From NCBI RefSeq assembly GCF_010975035.1, contig NZ_JAAIUV010000022.1:1-58541 (forward strand): a stretch of DNA of 58,541 nt, given 5' to 3'. The notes below the pieces were generated by a model. It was not told where the DNA came from and did no database searches. It saw only the letters and a list, made by a program, of their open reading frames with translations. A program made the translations under genes and the position numbers. This document shows positions 16,642 to 24,475 of the stretch, one piece after another (position 1 is the stretch's first letter; each line of letters opens with the position of its first letter). This DNA comes from Neobacillus thermocopriae (lineage in GTDB: Bacteria > Bacillota > Bacilli > Bacillales > Cytobacillaceae).

Positions 16642-16902
16642 TTAAGATAATAATCGAAGATGAGGGATGATCGGAGTCAACACACTTTGAGCTAGGACGC
16701 CAATGCTCACCCCAATACTGGCTGATTTTTTCCATTTAAAAACATGAACTTTTTCATCTTTACCTTCATACAAAAATACGAGATGATCCGATTCCTCGGC
16801 AATACCAATTTTTTTATAAGGGATATTATTTTGTTTGAGTACAATTTCAAATGCTTTTTGAATTAAATCTAAGGTTGGTTTATCAATTTTAGTAATATCC
16901 AT
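16642..16902 (-). CDS. Hypothetical 86-aa protein
   Basis: Starts MDITKIDKPTLDLIQKAF with AGGAGG seven bases upstream. The first two thirds look like a small soluble alpha/beta domain (KIGIAEESDHLVFLYEGKDEKVHVFKWKKS); the end is weakly hydrophobic (IGVSIGVLAQSVLTPIIPHLRLLS) and might contact membrane. No family recognised. It has its own terminator and so is transcribed separately from the FtsH-like gene, which reads in the same direction 375 bases further on. Confidence 0.65.
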   Translation of the reverse strand: MDITKIDKPTLDLIQKAFEIVLKQNNIPYKKIGIAEESDHLVFLYEGKDEKVHVFKWKKSASIGVSIGVLAQSVLTPIIPHLRLLS

Positions 16903-16992
16903 TTTGCCTCCTGAACTTTTTCATGATATATCCATTATAATCTTTTTGTACTATTGAATAAAAGAAATTCTCTGTGTTCATTCATTGAAATA

Positions 16993-17021
16993 TTGCAAAG
17001 TGACAGTTTGAGAGATAAGAT
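16993..17021 (+). promoter_or_regulatory. Sigma-A promoter of prfC
   Basis: TTGCAA, a 17-base spacer, then TAAGAT (17016-17021), 47 bases before the start codon. Confidence 0.55.
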
Positions 17022-17068
17022 TGAAGTTATGGACAAAAATCTGAGATGCTTAAAGAGAGGAAAACAAA

Positions 17069-18649
17069 ATGGGTAATGATTTCAAAAAAGAAGTATTATC
17101 GCGTCGGACATTTGCTATTATTTCACACCCCGATGCAGGTAAAACGACATTGACCGAAAAATTATTGTTATTCGGTGGAGCCATTCGTGACGCCGGTACG
17201 GTCAAAGCAAAGAAAACGGGGAAATATGCAACTAGTGACTGGATGGAAATTGAAAAGCAACGTGGAATTTCGGTTACATCTAGTGTTATGCAGTTTGATT
17301 ATAATGGTTACCGGGTAAACATTTTGGATACCCCTGGACACCAAGATTTTAGTGAAGACACCTATAGAACCTTAATGGCAGTCGATAGTGCCGTGATGAT
17401 TATTGATTCGGCAAAAGGAATTGAAGATCAAACGATAAAATTGTTTAAAGTTTGCCGGATGAGGGGAATACCTATTTTTACTTTCATTAATAAATTGGAT
17501 CGTCAAGGGAAGCAACCACTTGAACTTCTAGCTGAATTGGAGGAGGTTCTTGGTATTGAATCTTATCCGATGAACTGGCCAATTGGAATGGGCAAAGAAT
17601 TCCTTGGAATTTATGATCGTTATTATAATCGCATTGAACAATTCCGTGTAAATGAGGAAGAACGGTTTATCCCACTAAATGAAGATGGAGAAATAGAAGG
17701 TAACCATAAACTTGTATCTTCCGGTCTTTATGAGCAGACACTTGAGGAAATTATGCTTCTAAATGAAGCTGGAAATGAATTTTCTGCTGAAAGAGTTGCA
17801 GCAGGACAACTGACTCCGGTTTTCTTTGGAAGTGCATTAACGAATTTTGGTGTGCAAACCTTCCTTGAAACTTATTTACAATTTGCTCCACCACCAAAAG
17901 CACGCAATTCATCCATTGGTGAGATTGACCCGTTATCAGAAGAATTTTCTGGTTTTGTATTTAAAATTCAAGCGAATATGAATCCGGCTCACCGTGACCG
18001 AATTGCTTTTGTGCGAATTTGTTCTGGTAAATTTGAGCGCGGAATGGCGGTAAATCTACCGAGATTGGGAAAACAATTAAAACTTACCCAATCCACTTCC
18101 TTTATGGCAGAAGAACGTAATACCGTGGAAGAAGCTGTCAGTGGTGATATCATTGGTCTTTATGATACGGGAACCTATCAAATTGGTGATACATTGACAG
18201 TTGGTAAAAATAATTTTCAATTTGAAAGACTACCTCAATTTACACCAGAATTATTCGTAAGGGTTTCAGCGAAAAATGTAATGAGGCAAAAATCATTTTA
18301 TAAAGGTCTTCACCAGCTTGTTCAAGAAGGTGCAATCCAGCTTTATAAAACTGTAAAAACGGATGAATACTTATTAGGTGCAGTCGGTCAATTGCAATTT
18401 GAAGTTTTTGAGCATCGAATGAAAAATGAATATAATGCTGAGGTACTTATGGAACGTCTAGGTTCCAAAATCGCACGTTGGATTGAAAATGATGAGGTAG
18501 ATGAAAATTTATCTAGTTCAAGAAGTCTTTTAGTAAAAGATCGTTATGATCATTATGTATTTTTATTTGAAAATGACTTTGCATTACGATGGTTCCAGGA
18601 AAAAAATCCAACGATTAAGCTTTATAACCCAATGGATCAGCATGATTAA
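17069..18649 (+). CDS. prfC: Peptide chain release factor 3 (RF3)
   Basis: Translational GTPase of 526 residues that removes RF1/RF2 from the ribosome after termination. The GTP motifs are complete: G1 SHPDAGKTT (19-27), switch region RGISVTSS, G3 [14 protein letters not shown] and G4 NKLDR. The middle has the domain-2 pattern [22 protein letters not shown], and domain 3 contains [19 protein letters not shown], characteristic of RF3 rather than EF-G. GAGAGG ribosome binding site. Single gene with promoter and terminator. RF3 is patchily distributed among Bacillaceae. Confidence 0.93.
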   Translation: MGNDFKKEVLSRRTFAIISHPDAGKTTLTEKLLLFGGAIRDAGTVKAKKTGKYATSDWMEIEKQRGISVTSSVMQFDYNGYRVNILDTPGHQDFSEDTYRTLMAVDSAVMIIDSAKGIEDQTIKLFKVCRMRGIPIFTFINKLDRQGKQPLELLAELEEVLGIESYPMNWPIGMGKEFLGIYDRYYNRIEQFRVNEEERFIPLNEDGEIEGNHKLVSSGLYEQTLEEIMLLNEAGNEFSAERVAAGQLTPVFFGSALTNFGVQTFLETYLQFAPPPKARNSSIGEIDPLSEEFSGFVFKIQANMNPAHRDRIAFVRICSGKFERGMAVNLPRLGKQLKLTQSTSFMAEERNTVEEAVSGDIIGLYDTGTYQIGDTLTVGKNNFQFERLPQFTPELFVRVSAKNVMRQKSFYKGLHQLVQEGAIQLYKTVKTDEYLLGAVGQLQFEVFEHRMKNEYNAEVLMERLGSKIARWIENDEVDENLSSSRSLLVKDRYDHYVFLFENDFALRWFQEKNPTIKLYNPMDQHD

Positions 18650-18661
18650 TTTTCGTTTAAG

Positions 18662-18690
18662 AAGGCAGGATGATTTCCTGTCTTTTTTAT
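18662..18690 (+). terminator. Terminator of prfC
   Basis: AGGCAGGA, loop TGAT, TTCCTGTCTT and a T-run, starting 13 bases after the prfC stop. Confidence 0.8.
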
Positions 18691-18714
18691 TTTAAGTGTA
18701 AAGAAATATTTACG

Positions 18715-18915
18715 ACTTTGATTACTCCCTAGCGGGTGAGTCGCCTTCGGTTCTTCCTATAAGTCAACATTGATTCGTCACGCGTTCCTCGTGTTTCCTT
18801 AATCTTAGCTAGAAAGTCACCACAAGTAAGGCTTCTACAGCATCAACATCGTAGGGCCGAAAGTGAAAGCTTTTGGAAGGAAGCTTTACGCCGCTGAGCA
18901 GCGGGCTTCCTCTTT
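18715..18915. other. GC-richer intergenic patch with hairpin
   Basis: About 200 bases are noticeably richer in G and C than their surroundings, with no open frame. It includes a hairpin at 18891-18907 (GCCGCT, loop GAGC, AGCGGGC) and the motif GAAAGCTTTTGGAAGGAAGCTTTACG. Bacillaceae genomes carry intergenic repeats and IS200/IS605 ends of similar look; I cannot assign it. Confidence 0.3.
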
Positions 18916-18935
18916 TCTGATAATTTTAATAAAAG

Positions 18936-18963
18936 CCCCCAAAATCTTTTTTACTTTTTCGTA
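18936..18963 (+). promoter_or_regulatory. Candidate sigma-I promoter of sigI
   Basis: CCCCC (18936-18940) followed after 19 bases by CGTA (18960-18963). Sigma-I promoters have a C-rich -35 and a CG-containing -10, and sigI is autoregulated in B. subtilis. It lies about 185 bases before the start codon; the match is suggestive only. Confidence 0.25.
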
Positions 18964-19117
18964 ATTATTTAATAACAAAGAGGATGCATTATAAACATAT
19001 TTGAAAAAAATGAAGTCTTTTTGTAATAAAATTAATGAAAGGAAAAGAAAGCCATTATTGGCATTTAGTCATTAATCAAAACGCATGCTCACCATAAAGA
19101 CCATAGTTACTGGAATA

Positions 19118-19126
19118 TGTTATAAT
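19118..19126 (+). promoter_or_regulatory. Extended -10 promoter of sigI
   Basis: TG-T-TATAAT (19118-19126) is a perfect extended -10 without a clear -35, 22 bases upstream of ATG 19148. A basal sigma-A promoter for sigI-rsgI. Confidence 0.55.
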
Positions 19127-19147
19127 TGGTCGAATAGAGGTGAGCTC

Positions 19148-19894
19148 ATGCTAAGTTTGTTATTTATGGCTAAAAAGAAAAAACGAACATTAGAAGAAAC
19201 AGTCACTTTGATTCAGCAAGGTGATAAGTCCCTGTTAAATGAAATAATTGAATCATATAAACCATTTATTGCTAAAACAGTTTCCTCTGTTTGTCGACGT
19301 TACATCTATGAAAACGATGATGAATTTAGCATAGGCCTTATCGCATTCAATGAAGCCATTGAAAAATACTCTCCAGAGCGGGGGAGCTCTGTTTTGAGTT
19401 TTGCTGAAATAATTATAAAAAGAAGAGTTATAGACTATATTCGAAAACAATCGAAAAATCAACACATTAGTATTGATATTACGAATTCTACACTAGAAGA
19501 GGAATCAACAGGAAGTGTAATTGTAAACGAACTTTCTTTAGATGAATATCAAAAAAAACATGATGAACAGCTTAGAAAAGAAGAAATTCTTCAATTTCAA
19601 TCATTATTATCTAGCTTTGATCTAACATTTAGTGATTTGGTAGAAAATTCACCTAAACATGCAGATGCTAGAAAAAATGCCATACTAGCAGCAAAAGTGC
19701 TTGTTGAAAACCAAGAATTGAAAAAGGCGTTATTTGAAAAAAAACGGCTACCTATAAACAAGTTAGTAAAACAGGTGAATGTTAGTAGAAAAACCATCGA
19801 ACGTAATCGGAAATATATTATTGCTATCGCACTAATTTTATCCAGTGATTATGTTTACATGAAGGAATATATAAAAGGGGTGCTTGACACATGA
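19148..19894 (+). CDS. sigI: RNA polymerase sigma factor SigI
   Basis: Alternative sigma-70-like factor of 248 residues, responding to heat and cell-wall stress in Bacillus. The region-2 helix pair is visible (GDKSLLNEIIESYKPFIAK; EFSIGLIAFNEAIEKYSPERG; SFAEIIIKRRVIDYIRKQ), and the C-terminus has a helix-turn-helix-like segment (LPINKLVKQVNVSRKTIERNRKY), the SigI-specific domain. The ATG at 19148 follows AGAGGTGAG; upstream in-frame ATGs precede the -10 element. The stop overlaps the rsgI start by four bases, so factor and anti-factor are co-translated. Confidence 0.92.
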   Translation: MLSLLFMAKKKKRTLEETVTLIQQGDKSLLNEIIESYKPFIAKTVSSVCRRYIYENDDEFSIGLIAFNEAIEKYSPERGSSVLSFAEIIIKRRVIDYIRKQSKNQHISIDITNSTLEEESTGSVIVNELSLDEYQKKHDEQLRKEEILQFQSLLSSFDLTFSDLVENSPKHADARKNAILAAKVLVENQELKKALFEKKRLPINKLVKQVNVSRKTIERNRKYIIAIALILSSDYVYMKEYIKGVLDT

Positions 19895-21204
19895 AAAAAG
19901 GGATTGTTATGGAGATGGATGAATCTTTTCTCACACTTTTAACCCCTGAAGGTGAGTTTTATCGGGCTAGAAGACAGGAACAGACTTATGAAATTGGGGA
20001 GGAAATATATTTTACTCCCATTCAAACGAAAAAACGAATGTCGTTATTTTTTCCATTCAAAAAAATGACTAATAAAAGCGCTAGTTGGATAGCAGTGGCC
20101 GCTGGACTGATTGTCATATTTGTTGCATTATTTTCTGATTTTCAAAGTAAACAAGCATATGCCTATATGTCCATTGATGTCAATCCAAGTATTGAAATTG
20201 GCGTAAATGAAAGAATGCAGGTAGTCGAACTTACAGGTTATAACCAGGATGGGAAAGAGATTATTTCACAATTAGATCATTGGGTCAAAAAAGATGTATC
20301 AGAATTAATAAAAGATATCCTAAAGGCAATGAAAAAACAAGGGTACTTAGCTAATAGTTCAGAGGTAATTATTTCTGCTGTCCGAACGAACGAACTAAAA
20401 GAAGAAGTAGAACGGAAACTAAAAAAGAATATGGATGAAATAAAATCGGAAATTACTAAACATAATTTAGATACCATTGTGGTATCAGGAACTAAAAAAG
20501 ACCTAGAAAAAGCACATAAAATGGGGATTACGACGGGAAAATATCAGACTGAGGCTGTTAAAGAATCAAAAGAAAGAAAGAAAAAGAATACAGAAGTAAA
20601 TAAACAGAAAAGTAACAAAAGTTATGAACATCGTAATGAAAGTAATCCTAACGGGAAGTCAAAAAAGCAATCGACTGAAATGAATAATATCCCTAAAAAA
20701 GCAGCTGAGGACCGTATCATTTCTAATATTGGGGATAATCGAAGTGGTAAACGGAATCCATCAGAAAAAGAGAAGAAAAATAATTATACAACTAATATAC
20801 AAAACACTTTTCAAGCAAAAAAGGAATCTATTCTAATAAAAAAAGAATCCATTCAAAAGAAAGAGGAATCTATACAAACAAGAAAAGAGTCCATTCAAAA
20901 TAAAAGAGAACCAATTCAAAAGAAAAAAGAATCCATTCAAAATAGAAGAGAATCTATTCAAACGAAAAAAGAGTCTATTCAAAATAAAAGGGAATCCATT
21001 CAAACAAGGAGAGAATCCATTATTCAAATGAGGAAAGAATCTCAAATGAGGACGAAATCCTATCATAATCCTAATCGGAATAATTCCTCTAATCATAATT
21101 GGAAGAATTCAAATAGTAACTCCAATAAGAGATGGCAAAATCATTCAAACAAAGGGAATTCCTCTTGGAAAAACAACAGGCCAGCACATAAAGGAAAAAA
21201 TTGA
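19891..21204 (+). CDS. rsgI: Anti-sigma-I factor RsgI
   Basis: Membrane anti-sigma factor of 437 residues. The cytoplasmic RsgI_N domain (1-50) binds SigI; one membrane helix follows (SWIAVAAGLIVIFVALFSD, about 69-87), then the juxtamembrane domain with SIDVNPSIEIGVNERMQVVELTGYN. In clostridial RsgI proteins autoproteolysis occurs at the Asn-Pro bond of this NPS motif. From about residue 215 the extracellular tail is highly charged and low in complexity: about ten heptads of the type KKESIQN (310-385), then Asn/Ser-rich sequence (NRNNSSNHNWKNSNSNSN). Disordered tails of this kind are thought to sense the cell wall. Longer than B. subtilis RsgI (about 380). ATGA overlap with sigI. Confidence 0.9.
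   Translation: MKKGIVMEMDESFLTLLTPEGEFYRARRQEQTYEIGEEIYFTPIQTKKRMSLFFPFKKMTNKSASWIAVAAGLIVIFVALFSDFQSKQAYAYMSIDVNPSIEIGVNERMQVVELTGYNQDGKEIISQLDHWVKKDVSELIKDILKAMKKQGYLANSSEVIISAVRTNELKEEVERKLKKNMDEIKSEITKHNLDTIVVSGTKKDLEKAHKMGITTGKYQTEAVKESKERKKKNTEVNKQKSNKSYEHRNESNPNGKSKKQSTEMNNIPKKAAEDRIISNIGDNRSGKRNPSEKEKKNNYTTNIQNTFQAKKESILIKKESIQKKEESIQTRKESIQNKREPIQKKKESIQNRRESIQTKKESIQNKRESIQTRRESIIQMRKESQMRTKSYHNPNRNNSSNHNWKNSNSNSNKRWQNHSNKGNSSWKNNRPAHKGKN
20818..21045 (+). repeat. 21-bp tandem repeats encoding a heptapeptide in rsgI
   Basis: About ten in-frame 21-base units encode (K/R)(K/R)ESIQ(N/T/K) heptads, e.g. KKESIQK, RKESIQN, RRESIQT, with one unit lengthened (RRESIIQM) and one with Pro for Ser (KREPIQK). 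The codons differ between units, so the array is not a recent perfect expansion. Confidence 0.9.
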
Positions 21205-21228
21205 AGTCCGGATACTACCGGACTTTTT
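21205..21228 (+). terminator. Terminator of sigI-rsgI
   Basis: AGTCCGG, loop ATACTA, CCGGACT and a T-run, directly after the rsgI stop. Confidence 0.85.
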
Positions 21229-21243
21229 CCATTTCATATGAAA

Positions 21244-21447
21244 TTATTGTTGCCCTGCTTGTCCAGAAAGTTGTGCTTGGGCTTGTTTTACCAGTCTTTT
21301 GGTTATTTCTCCACCAACTGAACCATTTGCTCTTGAAACCGTATCCGAACCTAATTGGACACCAAATTCTTGAGCAATTTCATATTTAACTTGATCCAAG
21401 TATTGTTCTATACCAGGAACTAATAATTTATTTCTGCTATTTGCCAT
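21244..21447 (-). CDS. sspD: Alpha/beta-type small acid-soluble spore protein SspD
   Basis: DNA-binding spore protein of 67 residues that coats and protects chromosomal DNA and is degraded by the Gpr protease at germination. Both conserved blocks are present: [15 protein letters not shown], containing the Gpr cleavage region, and [20 protein letters not shown]. It begins [15 protein letters not shown], very like B. subtilis SspD, which also sits beside rsgI. ATG 21447 has GGGGTG seven bases ahead; the longer in-frame start lacks support. A forespore (sigma-G) promoter is expected but was not identified. Confidence 0.93.
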   Translation of the reverse strand: MANSRNKLLVPGIEQYLDQVKYEIAQEFGVQLGSDTVSRANGSVGGEITKRLVKQAQAQLSGQAGQQ

Positions 21448-21576
21448 TTCTTTCACCCCTTTTTCTACAGAGAATTTATTCTCTGTATATTTATTATGGT
21501 TACGATATATTTTTTTCATAAGTGGAAATGTTTTTCGAAATTGTTAGTTTCTCCAAATCATGTTTTTCTGTTGGGT

Positions 21577-21930
21577 TTAGTCTGTTCCTTTGCTGACATC
21601 AATGGTTGGATGCATGAACGGTGAAGCTTTTGGTCTTTTTTTACTTTCTAAAAGCTCCCGATTTTCTGTTGTGTTCCATCCGATATCATTGGTTGGATGT
21701 ACCCACTCATCACCAGCCATTATTGCCGGATCTGTATCTTCAGACCAATTTTCTAATGGTGAGTTTTCGGAAGAGTAATGACTGTCACCAATGACCACTC
21801 CATGTTTATTTATAAAAGGAGGTTGCATCTTAATACCTGTTCCTTCAAAGCTGGGAGCATTGATTTGATGAGGCATCGTTTCATTAATTGTAATTTTTTT
21901 TTCGATTGGCTTTTTTTGCTTTTTTGTCAA
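21577..21930 (-). CDS. DUF3905 domain-containing protein
   Basis: A 117-residue soluble protein with the strongly conserved DUF3905 core: HQINAPSFEGTGIKMQ, GVVIGDSHYSSENSPLENW, DTDPAIMAGDEWVHPTNDIGWNT and PFMHPT. The family seems confined to spore-forming Bacillales and its function is unknown. The start is most likely TTG 21930 (MTKKQKKPIEKK), because AGGAGG lies eight bases upstream; an in-frame ATG 96 bases further up has no ribosome binding site. It stands between sspD and a pair of microprotein genes, so a sporulation role is possible. Confidence 0.75.
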   Translation of the reverse strand: MTKKQKKPIEKKITINETMPHQINAPSFEGTGIKMQPPFINKHGVVIGDSHYSSENSPLENWSEDTDPAIMAGDEWVHPTNDIGWNTTENRELLESKKRPKASPFMHPTIDVSKGTD

Positions 21931-22065
21931 TTTGAATCCCTCCTGTTTAAGATTATTTTCTTCTGGATAAAGATTTTTTATTTTAGAAAAAAATAGGAAC
22001 GAATGATTGTTTAAAATTTGTTTCAAACTACGATTGTAAGCTTATTTTTCCAGGAGGTAATTGAA

Positions 22066-22227
22066 ATGACAAAGCGCAAGGCAGAAGTCGATGCATTGGA
22101 AAAGTATACGAAAACACCTCACAAAAATGTTCAAGATAGTGAATTTTCAGCGGAATTTACCGATTCTGACAATTCCATAAGATTTCAAAACAGAAATTCC
22201 AAACAAGGAAAACAGGGGAAAAAGTAA
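22066..22227 (+). CDS. Hypothetical 53-aa hydrophilic protein
   Basis: Starts MTKRKAEVDALEKYTKTPHK with a perfect AGGAGGT ribosome binding site six bases before the ATG. Very hydrophilic, with the central motif DSEFSAEFTDSDNS and a Lys/Gln-rich end (NSKQGKQGKK). The EFSAEF motif faintly recalls small spore proteins, but I cannot place it in a family. One base separates its stop from the next ATG, so the two genes form a unit with a shared terminator. Confidence 0.7.
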   Translation: MTKRKAEVDALEKYTKTPHKNVQDSEFSAEFTDSDNSIRFQNRNSKQGKQGKK

Positions 22228-22228
22228 T

Positions 22229-22363
22229 ATGAAGGGGCGCCGTAAAACACCGCCAAGGATACCGGTTGAGGAATTTAGTGTAGAAATTGGAGATGTAAAT
22301 GGCAAACCTTTATTTAGAAAAATTAAACAGCTTTTCAACAATAGAAAAGAAAAAGAAAAATAA
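22229..22363 (+). CDS. Hypothetical 44-aa basic protein
   Basis: ATG 22229 directly follows the previous stop (TAATATG). The product is MKGRRKTPPRIPVEEFSVEI followed by GDVNGKPLFRKIKQLFNN and a Lys/Glu tail. It is strongly basic with a central EEFSVEIGD stretch resembling the EFSAEF motif of its neighbour. Coupling to the upstream gene and the terminator directly after it support a real gene; too short for most automatic calling. Function unknown. Confidence 0.6.
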   Translation: MKGRRKTPPRIPVEEFSVEIGDVNGKPLFRKIKQLFNNRKEKEK

Positions 22364-22388
22364 GCCGATTAAACACGGCTTATTTTTC
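22362..22388. terminator. Terminator between microproteins and radical SAM gene
   Basis: AAGCCG, an eight-base loop, CGGCTT and a T-run on the plus strand; lies between convergent genes and overlaps the end of the leftward coding region. Confidence 0.65.
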
Positions 22389-24128
22389 TAACTTAAAAGG
22401 AAATAAATGATTAGTTTGATTTACACTATCGAAATAGGCTAATAAACCATAAGAGCCTTTTTCAATGATGCCGGTATTCAAATATTTATGAATATCGAAG
22501 GAAAGTTTTTCGACCAAGGTGTGTTTAAAAAGATCTTTCTCATCAAGTTGGAGATCTTCGAATTCTTTTCCTAAGATAGATGATGTATCGGCAATGCTTT
22601 TGTAAAGTTTTGAGCGTTCTTCTTTCGTAAAACTTACATTCCACCAAGGTTTTCTTGGTTTATATTTATGATGCCTTAAGTAATCGTATTTCATTAGGCT
22701 AAGTATACAATCCAAATCTTGAACAGATTTCTGTTCTAGGAATGAATAAAGGCGAGTGAATAGATCTTCAAGCTGATGACCTATTCTTGACCAACCTTGC
22801 TCATCCCAATAAGAACCAAATTGCTGGAAGAAATCAAACGGTGTTTCGAAAATACGAGTTACCAGAAACTCAATAGTATTGTCCATTCGATGGTCATTCC
22901 AATACTTTTCTAGAACATCTTCCACTTGTTTAATACGAACAATATCATCAAAAGAAAGCACATTGTTGCTTAAGATCTCGTATGGCGAGTGGTCCATATA
23001 AACATAATTATGTTCAGAAGCACGAAGCCGTAAACCGGTTCCGCGGAGCATTTTTAAAAATCCTAATTGCAACTCTTCAGGTCGCATTTCAAAAACATCA
23101 TTAAATGTTTTTCGAAAGGAGAAATAGTCCTCTTCAGGCAGACCAGCGATTAAATCAAGGTGTTGGTCAATTTTTTTCCCCTCTTTTACCATGGTAACAG
23201 TTCTTTTCAGCTTTTCGAAGTTTTGTTTCCTTTTTACAAGTTCATTAGTATAATCGTTTGTCGATTGAACTCCAATCTCGAAGCGAAATAATCCTTTAGG
23301 TGCCTCTCGATTTAAGAACTCAATCACCTCTGGGCGCATAATATCCGCAGTAATTTCAAATTGAAAGACAGTACCAGGTAAATGTTCATCAATTAAAAAG
23401 CGGAACATTTCCATCGCATAGCTTCTACTGATATTAAAGGTGCGGTCCACAAACTTAATGGTTTTTGCTCCATTTGCCATCAAGTAACGAATATCCTCTT
23501 TAATTCGTTCCCGGTCAAAATAACGAACCCCGACTTCGATGGAAGATAAGCAAAATTGACAGCTAAACGGGCAGCCGCGGCTTGTTTCAATATAGGTTAC
23601 CCTTTTGGATAAATGCGGAATATCTTCTTCAAAACGAAACGGCGATGGTAGTTCTCGAAGATTGAGCTTATTCCTTTGAGGGGTAATGAAAATCTTATTA
23701 TTTTCTCGATATGCGATTCCATGGACATTCTCGAAATTCCGCTCTTCATTCAGTTCAAAAAGTAATTGTTTAAATGTTTGTTCCCCTTCTCCCATCACAA
23801 TAAAATCAATCTCTGGATATTTTTCCATCCACTCCAGCGTATCGTATGAAACTTCAGGACCACCCAATACAATCAAAAGTGATGGGTCAATTTTTTTCAA
23901 CATATTAACAACCTTAAGCGTTTCCTCAATATTCCATATATAACAGCTAAATCCGATAACATCTGCCTTTTGTTGAAACAGGTCAGAGACAATGTTCATT
24001 GCCGGATCTTTGATAGTATATTCTTTAATTTTGATATCAAATTCCGGGGCAGCATATGCTTTTAAACAGCGGATTGCAAGATTTGTATGGATATACTTTG
24101 CATTCAAAGTAGTACAAATGATATTCAT
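22380..24128 (-). CDS. B12-binding domain radical SAM protein (DUF4080 type)
   Basis: A 582-residue enzyme with an N-terminal cobalamin-binding Rossmann domain (IGFSCYIWNIEETLKVV, VLGGPEVSYD, VMGEGEQTFKQL), then the radical SAM core with the cluster motif CPFSCQFC (about residue 189) and a GVQSTN segment, and a long C-terminal DUF4080-like domain. Such proteins use a 4Fe-4S cluster, S-adenosylmethionine and probably cobalamin for methylation or rearrangement; the substrate is unknown. GGAG nine bases before the ATG. Transcribed away from the 2-oxoacid oxidoreductase genes. Confidence 0.8.
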   Translation of the reverse strand: MNIICTTLNAKYIHTNLAIRCLKAYAAPEFDIKIKEYTIKDPAMNIVSDLFQQKADVIGFSCYIWNIEETLKVVNMLKKIDPSLLIVLGGPEVSYDTLEWMEKYPEIDFIVMGEGEQTFKQLLFELNEERNFENVHGIAYRENNKIFITPQRNKLNLRELPSPFRFEEDIPHLSKRVTYIETSRGCPFSCQFCLSSIEVGVRYFDRERIKEDIRYLMANGAKTIKFVDRTFNISRSYAMEMFRFLIDEHLPGTVFQFEITADIMRPEVIEFLNREAPKGLFRFEIGVQSTNDYTNELVKRKQNFEKLKRTVTMVKEGKKIDQHLDLIAGLPEEDYFSFRKTFNDVFEMRPEELQLGFLKMLRGTGLRLRASEHNYVYMDHSPYEILSNNVLSFDDIVRIKQVEDVLEKYWNDHRMDNTIEFLVTRIFETPFDFFQQFGSYWDEQGWSRIGHQLEDLFTRLYSFLEQKSVQDLDCILSLMKYDYLRHHKYKPRKPWWNVSFTKEERSKLYKSIADTSSILGKEFEDLQLDEKDLFKHTLVEKLSFDIHKYLNTGIIEKGSYGLLAYFDSVNQTNHLFPFKLEK

Positions 24129-24457
24129 TTAAATTGCTCCTTTTCTATATGAAAACAACAGACAATTATATCTTATTTTATACGAAATTGACAGCATGCA
24201 AACTGATTTTTGATTCTATATTCATTTCAAGCCATTATGTCATCGGAGTGAACAGAGATTGTTCATTTTTTTTTATGATCATTTTTTATCTGTCTTATAA
24301 TAGTTGGTTTCATAAATTCAAGTTGTATCAAGAGTTATTCGAAAAATGGGTTAAGTGTTTTAAAAAATGATAAATGTTTGACTTTTATCACAGATATTAA
24401 AAATAAAATGTCCTACAATGGGAGAAGTTAACAATATTTTTTGAAGTTTCATGAACA
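24129..24457. other. Divergent intergenic region
   Basis: AT-rich DNA between two divergent oxygen-sensitive systems. TTGACT (24378-24383) could be a -35 for the rightward operon but no good -10 stands at 16-18 bases. No gene seen. Confidence 0.3.
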
Positions 24458-24475
24458 ATGTCAGGGGGAACATTC

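Noticed and set aside
20833..21096. Open frame on the minus strand opposite the rsgI repeats, with a repetitive Phe/Leu/Arg-rich product.
   Set aside because: It is the antisense shadow of the lysine- and glutamate-rich repeat, has no ribosome binding site, and rsgI is clearly the gene.
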